From the NCBI GenBank assembly GCA_023457035.1, contig JAEWNN010000028.1, positions 1 through 8,377 of the forward strand: 8,377 nucleotides of DNA, written 5' to 3'. The stretch's first letter is position 1, and each line of letters starts with the position of its first letter. Position numbers and translations under genes: made by a program. The stretch is from Verrucomicrobiota bacterium (lineage in GTDB: Bacteria; Verrucomicrobiota; Verrucomicrobiia; Opitutales; Opitutaceae). This document shows, piece after piece, positions 7,667 through 8,377 of the stretch. Below the pieces are notes generated by a model. The model had not been told where the DNA came from and did no database searches. It worked only from the letters and a program-made list of their open reading frames with translations.

Positions 7667-8134
7667 TCAGGCCCCGGCCCGCCGCTGGCGCTTCCGGCGG
7701 GCGCGGTAGACTCCGTCGATCCCGAAACGGCCCCCGCCCACCGTCGCCAGCACGCCCATCGCGGCCGCCATGCTCAACGGATAGAAGAACGCCGCCGCGC
7801 CCTCCAGCGTGCCCAAGCGCACCGCCGGCCAGCGTAGCACCGCCGCCCCGACCAGCACACCACCGAGCACCAGCGCGGCCAGCCGCGTCCACAGACCCAG
7901 CACAAGAAGGATCCCGCCCAGGAGCGTGGCGAGCGCCACCGCCAGACCGACCAGCGTCGGCGCCGTGGCCAGCGGCGGGACCCCCAGCCGCTCGCCCAAC
8001 TCCCGCCATGCAACAGCGCCGACCGCCAACGGCGCCGCTCCGTAGAAGACAAACGTGCCCCCCGCCACGACGCGGAACATGAACAGCCCGTGGTCGCGCA
8101 ATCGCTCCAGCGAATTGAGGGCGGGCAACTTCAC
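7667..8134 (-). CDS. DoxX-family integral membrane protein
   Basis: From the GTG at 8134 this is a 155-residue, four-helix membrane protein of DoxX/DoxD-like type. Segments are about 17-37 (LFMFRVVAGGTFVFYGAAPL), 58-81 (TLVGLAVALATLLGGILLVLGL), 85-100 (LAALVLGGVLVGAAVL) and 111-132. The conserved middle pattern LGGILLVLGLWTRLAAL and the C-terminal GGGRFGIDG followed by a basic tail (RARRKRQRRAGA) fit the family. Some DoxX proteins are subunits of thiosulfate:quinone oxidoreductase or take part in redox stress, but most are uncharacterised and no specific role can be assigned here. The start is uncertain: a GTG at 8227 would add 31 atypical residues, and an ATG at 8080 would trim the first helix. 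GGGAGGG lies about 14 bases before 8134, rather far for a Shine-Dalgarno. It shares the strand of the amtB cluster but is separated from it by the amtB-2 promoter. Confidence 0.8.
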   Translation of the reverse strand: MKLPALNSLERLRDHGLFMFRVVAGGTFVFYGAAPLAVGAVAWRELGERLGVPPLATAPTLVGLAVALATLLGGILLVLGLWTRLAALVLGGVLVGAAVLRWPAVRLGTLEGAAAFFYPLSMAAAMGVLATVGGGRFGIDGVYRARRKRQRRAGA

Positions 8135-8231
8135 GCCGACAGGGAAAGCCCTCCCGCCCCACCCCGCCAAGCCCGAATCCGCTCCGGGAAGACAGCCGAC
8201 CGCCACCGGCGCCTGCGGCTCAGGCACACGG

Positions 8232-8255
8232 GGACCGGTCGGAGACCGGTCCTAC
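8232..8255. repeat. GTAGG-type palindrome overlapping the stop codon of the right-edge gene
   Basis: GGACCGGTC-GGA-GACCGGTCC (8232-8252) is a perfect inverted repeat with nine-base arms and a three-base loop. On the minus strand it is preceded by GTA, so it opens GTAGGACCGGTC, echoing the GTAGGG opening of the element at 3272. The TAG in this opening is the stop codon of the protein at the window edge. The remaining bases 8135-8231 hold no gene of their own unless the DoxX reading frame starts at 8227. Confidence 0.6.
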
Positions 8256-8377
8256 TTCACCTCGAGCGGGATGCTCTCCGAGTGGCTGTTGAACTCCGGG
8301 GCGTACATGCACTGGATCTCGGCGACGCCGCTCTGGTACGCGCCCTTGAGCTGCACCCGTGTCGAATATTCAAACAC
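8252..8377 (-). CDS. C-terminal 41 residues of a probable alpha-2-macroglobulin-like protein (5' part outside window)
   Basis: The minus-strand frame runs from the window edge to a TAG at 8254-8252 and encodes VFEYSTRVQLKGAYQSGVAE, then IQCMYAPEFNSHSESIPLEV and K. A beta-strand-like segment leading to xxMYAPEFxSHS close to the end resembles the C-terminal receptor-binding-like region of bacterial alpha-2-macroglobulins, where MYxPE followed by a short strand is typical. Those proteins are large, exported protease traps of the periplasm or outer surface. The G/C-rich wobble positions and the clean strand-specific frame support real coding. The family call rests on one short motif from memory and should be held loosely. 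It precedes the DoxX gene by about 117 bases. Confidence 0.55.
   Translation of the reverse strand: MFEYSTRVQLKGAYQSGVAEIQCMYAPEFNSHSESIPLEVK

Noticed and set aside
8135..8227. N-terminal extension of the DoxX protein to GTG 8227
   Set aside because: The added residues (MPEPQAPVAVGCLPGADSG..) are Pro/Gly/Ala-rich and unlike the family N-terminus, and the start has no ribosome-binding signal.

Overview
This is a strongly GC-rich bacterial window with G/C-dominated third codon positions, hence many long shadow frames. It reads as a free-living Gram-negative. My best guess is Verrucomicrobiota, Opitutaceae-like, from the protein flavour, the near absence of Shine-Dalgarno sequences and the many short perfect palindromes between and inside genes. 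This assignment is inference; no rRNA or marker gene is present.

Layout. Plus strand: the C-terminal half of cobalamin-dependent methionine synthase (metH, 2-1969, cut by the window edge), then about 280 bases with no intact gene but with a second, out-of-frame copy of the MetH C-terminal tail (2013-2072), then a secreted or periplasmic TPR protein (2248-3249). Minus strand, read right to left: the last 41 codons of a probable alpha-2-macroglobulin-like protein (8252-8377), a DoxX-family membrane protein (7667-8134), then amtB-2 (5962-7392), glnK-2 (5536-5874), amtB-1 (3838-5304) and glnK-1 (3467-3805). The TPR gene and glnK-1 converge on a repeat-rich spacer.

Function. The core is a nitrogen-acquisition cluster of two consecutive amtB-glnK pairs. 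Each AmtB keeps the twin-His pore and a C-terminal GlnK-binding tail; each PII protein keeps Tyr51 in its T-loop and the nucleotide-binding signature. A sigma-54 (-24/-12) promoter with the same TGGCAC-N6-TGCT core and spacing lies upstream of both amtB genes, so both pairs are probably switched on by nitrogen limitation. The transporters belong to clearly different Amt types, while the two GlnK proteins are about 81% identical (91 of 112 positions by hand alignment).

The most unusual material is palindromic DNA. Two back-to-back perfect palindromes (461-511) lie in frame inside metH and account almost exactly for an 18-residue length excess over E. coli MetH. A further 9-residue excess lies near 1064-1093, and a diverged second MetH tail follows the stop codon beyond a short repeat. 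Related-looking hairpins fill the intergenic spaces; one of them contains the stop codon of the gene at the right edge.
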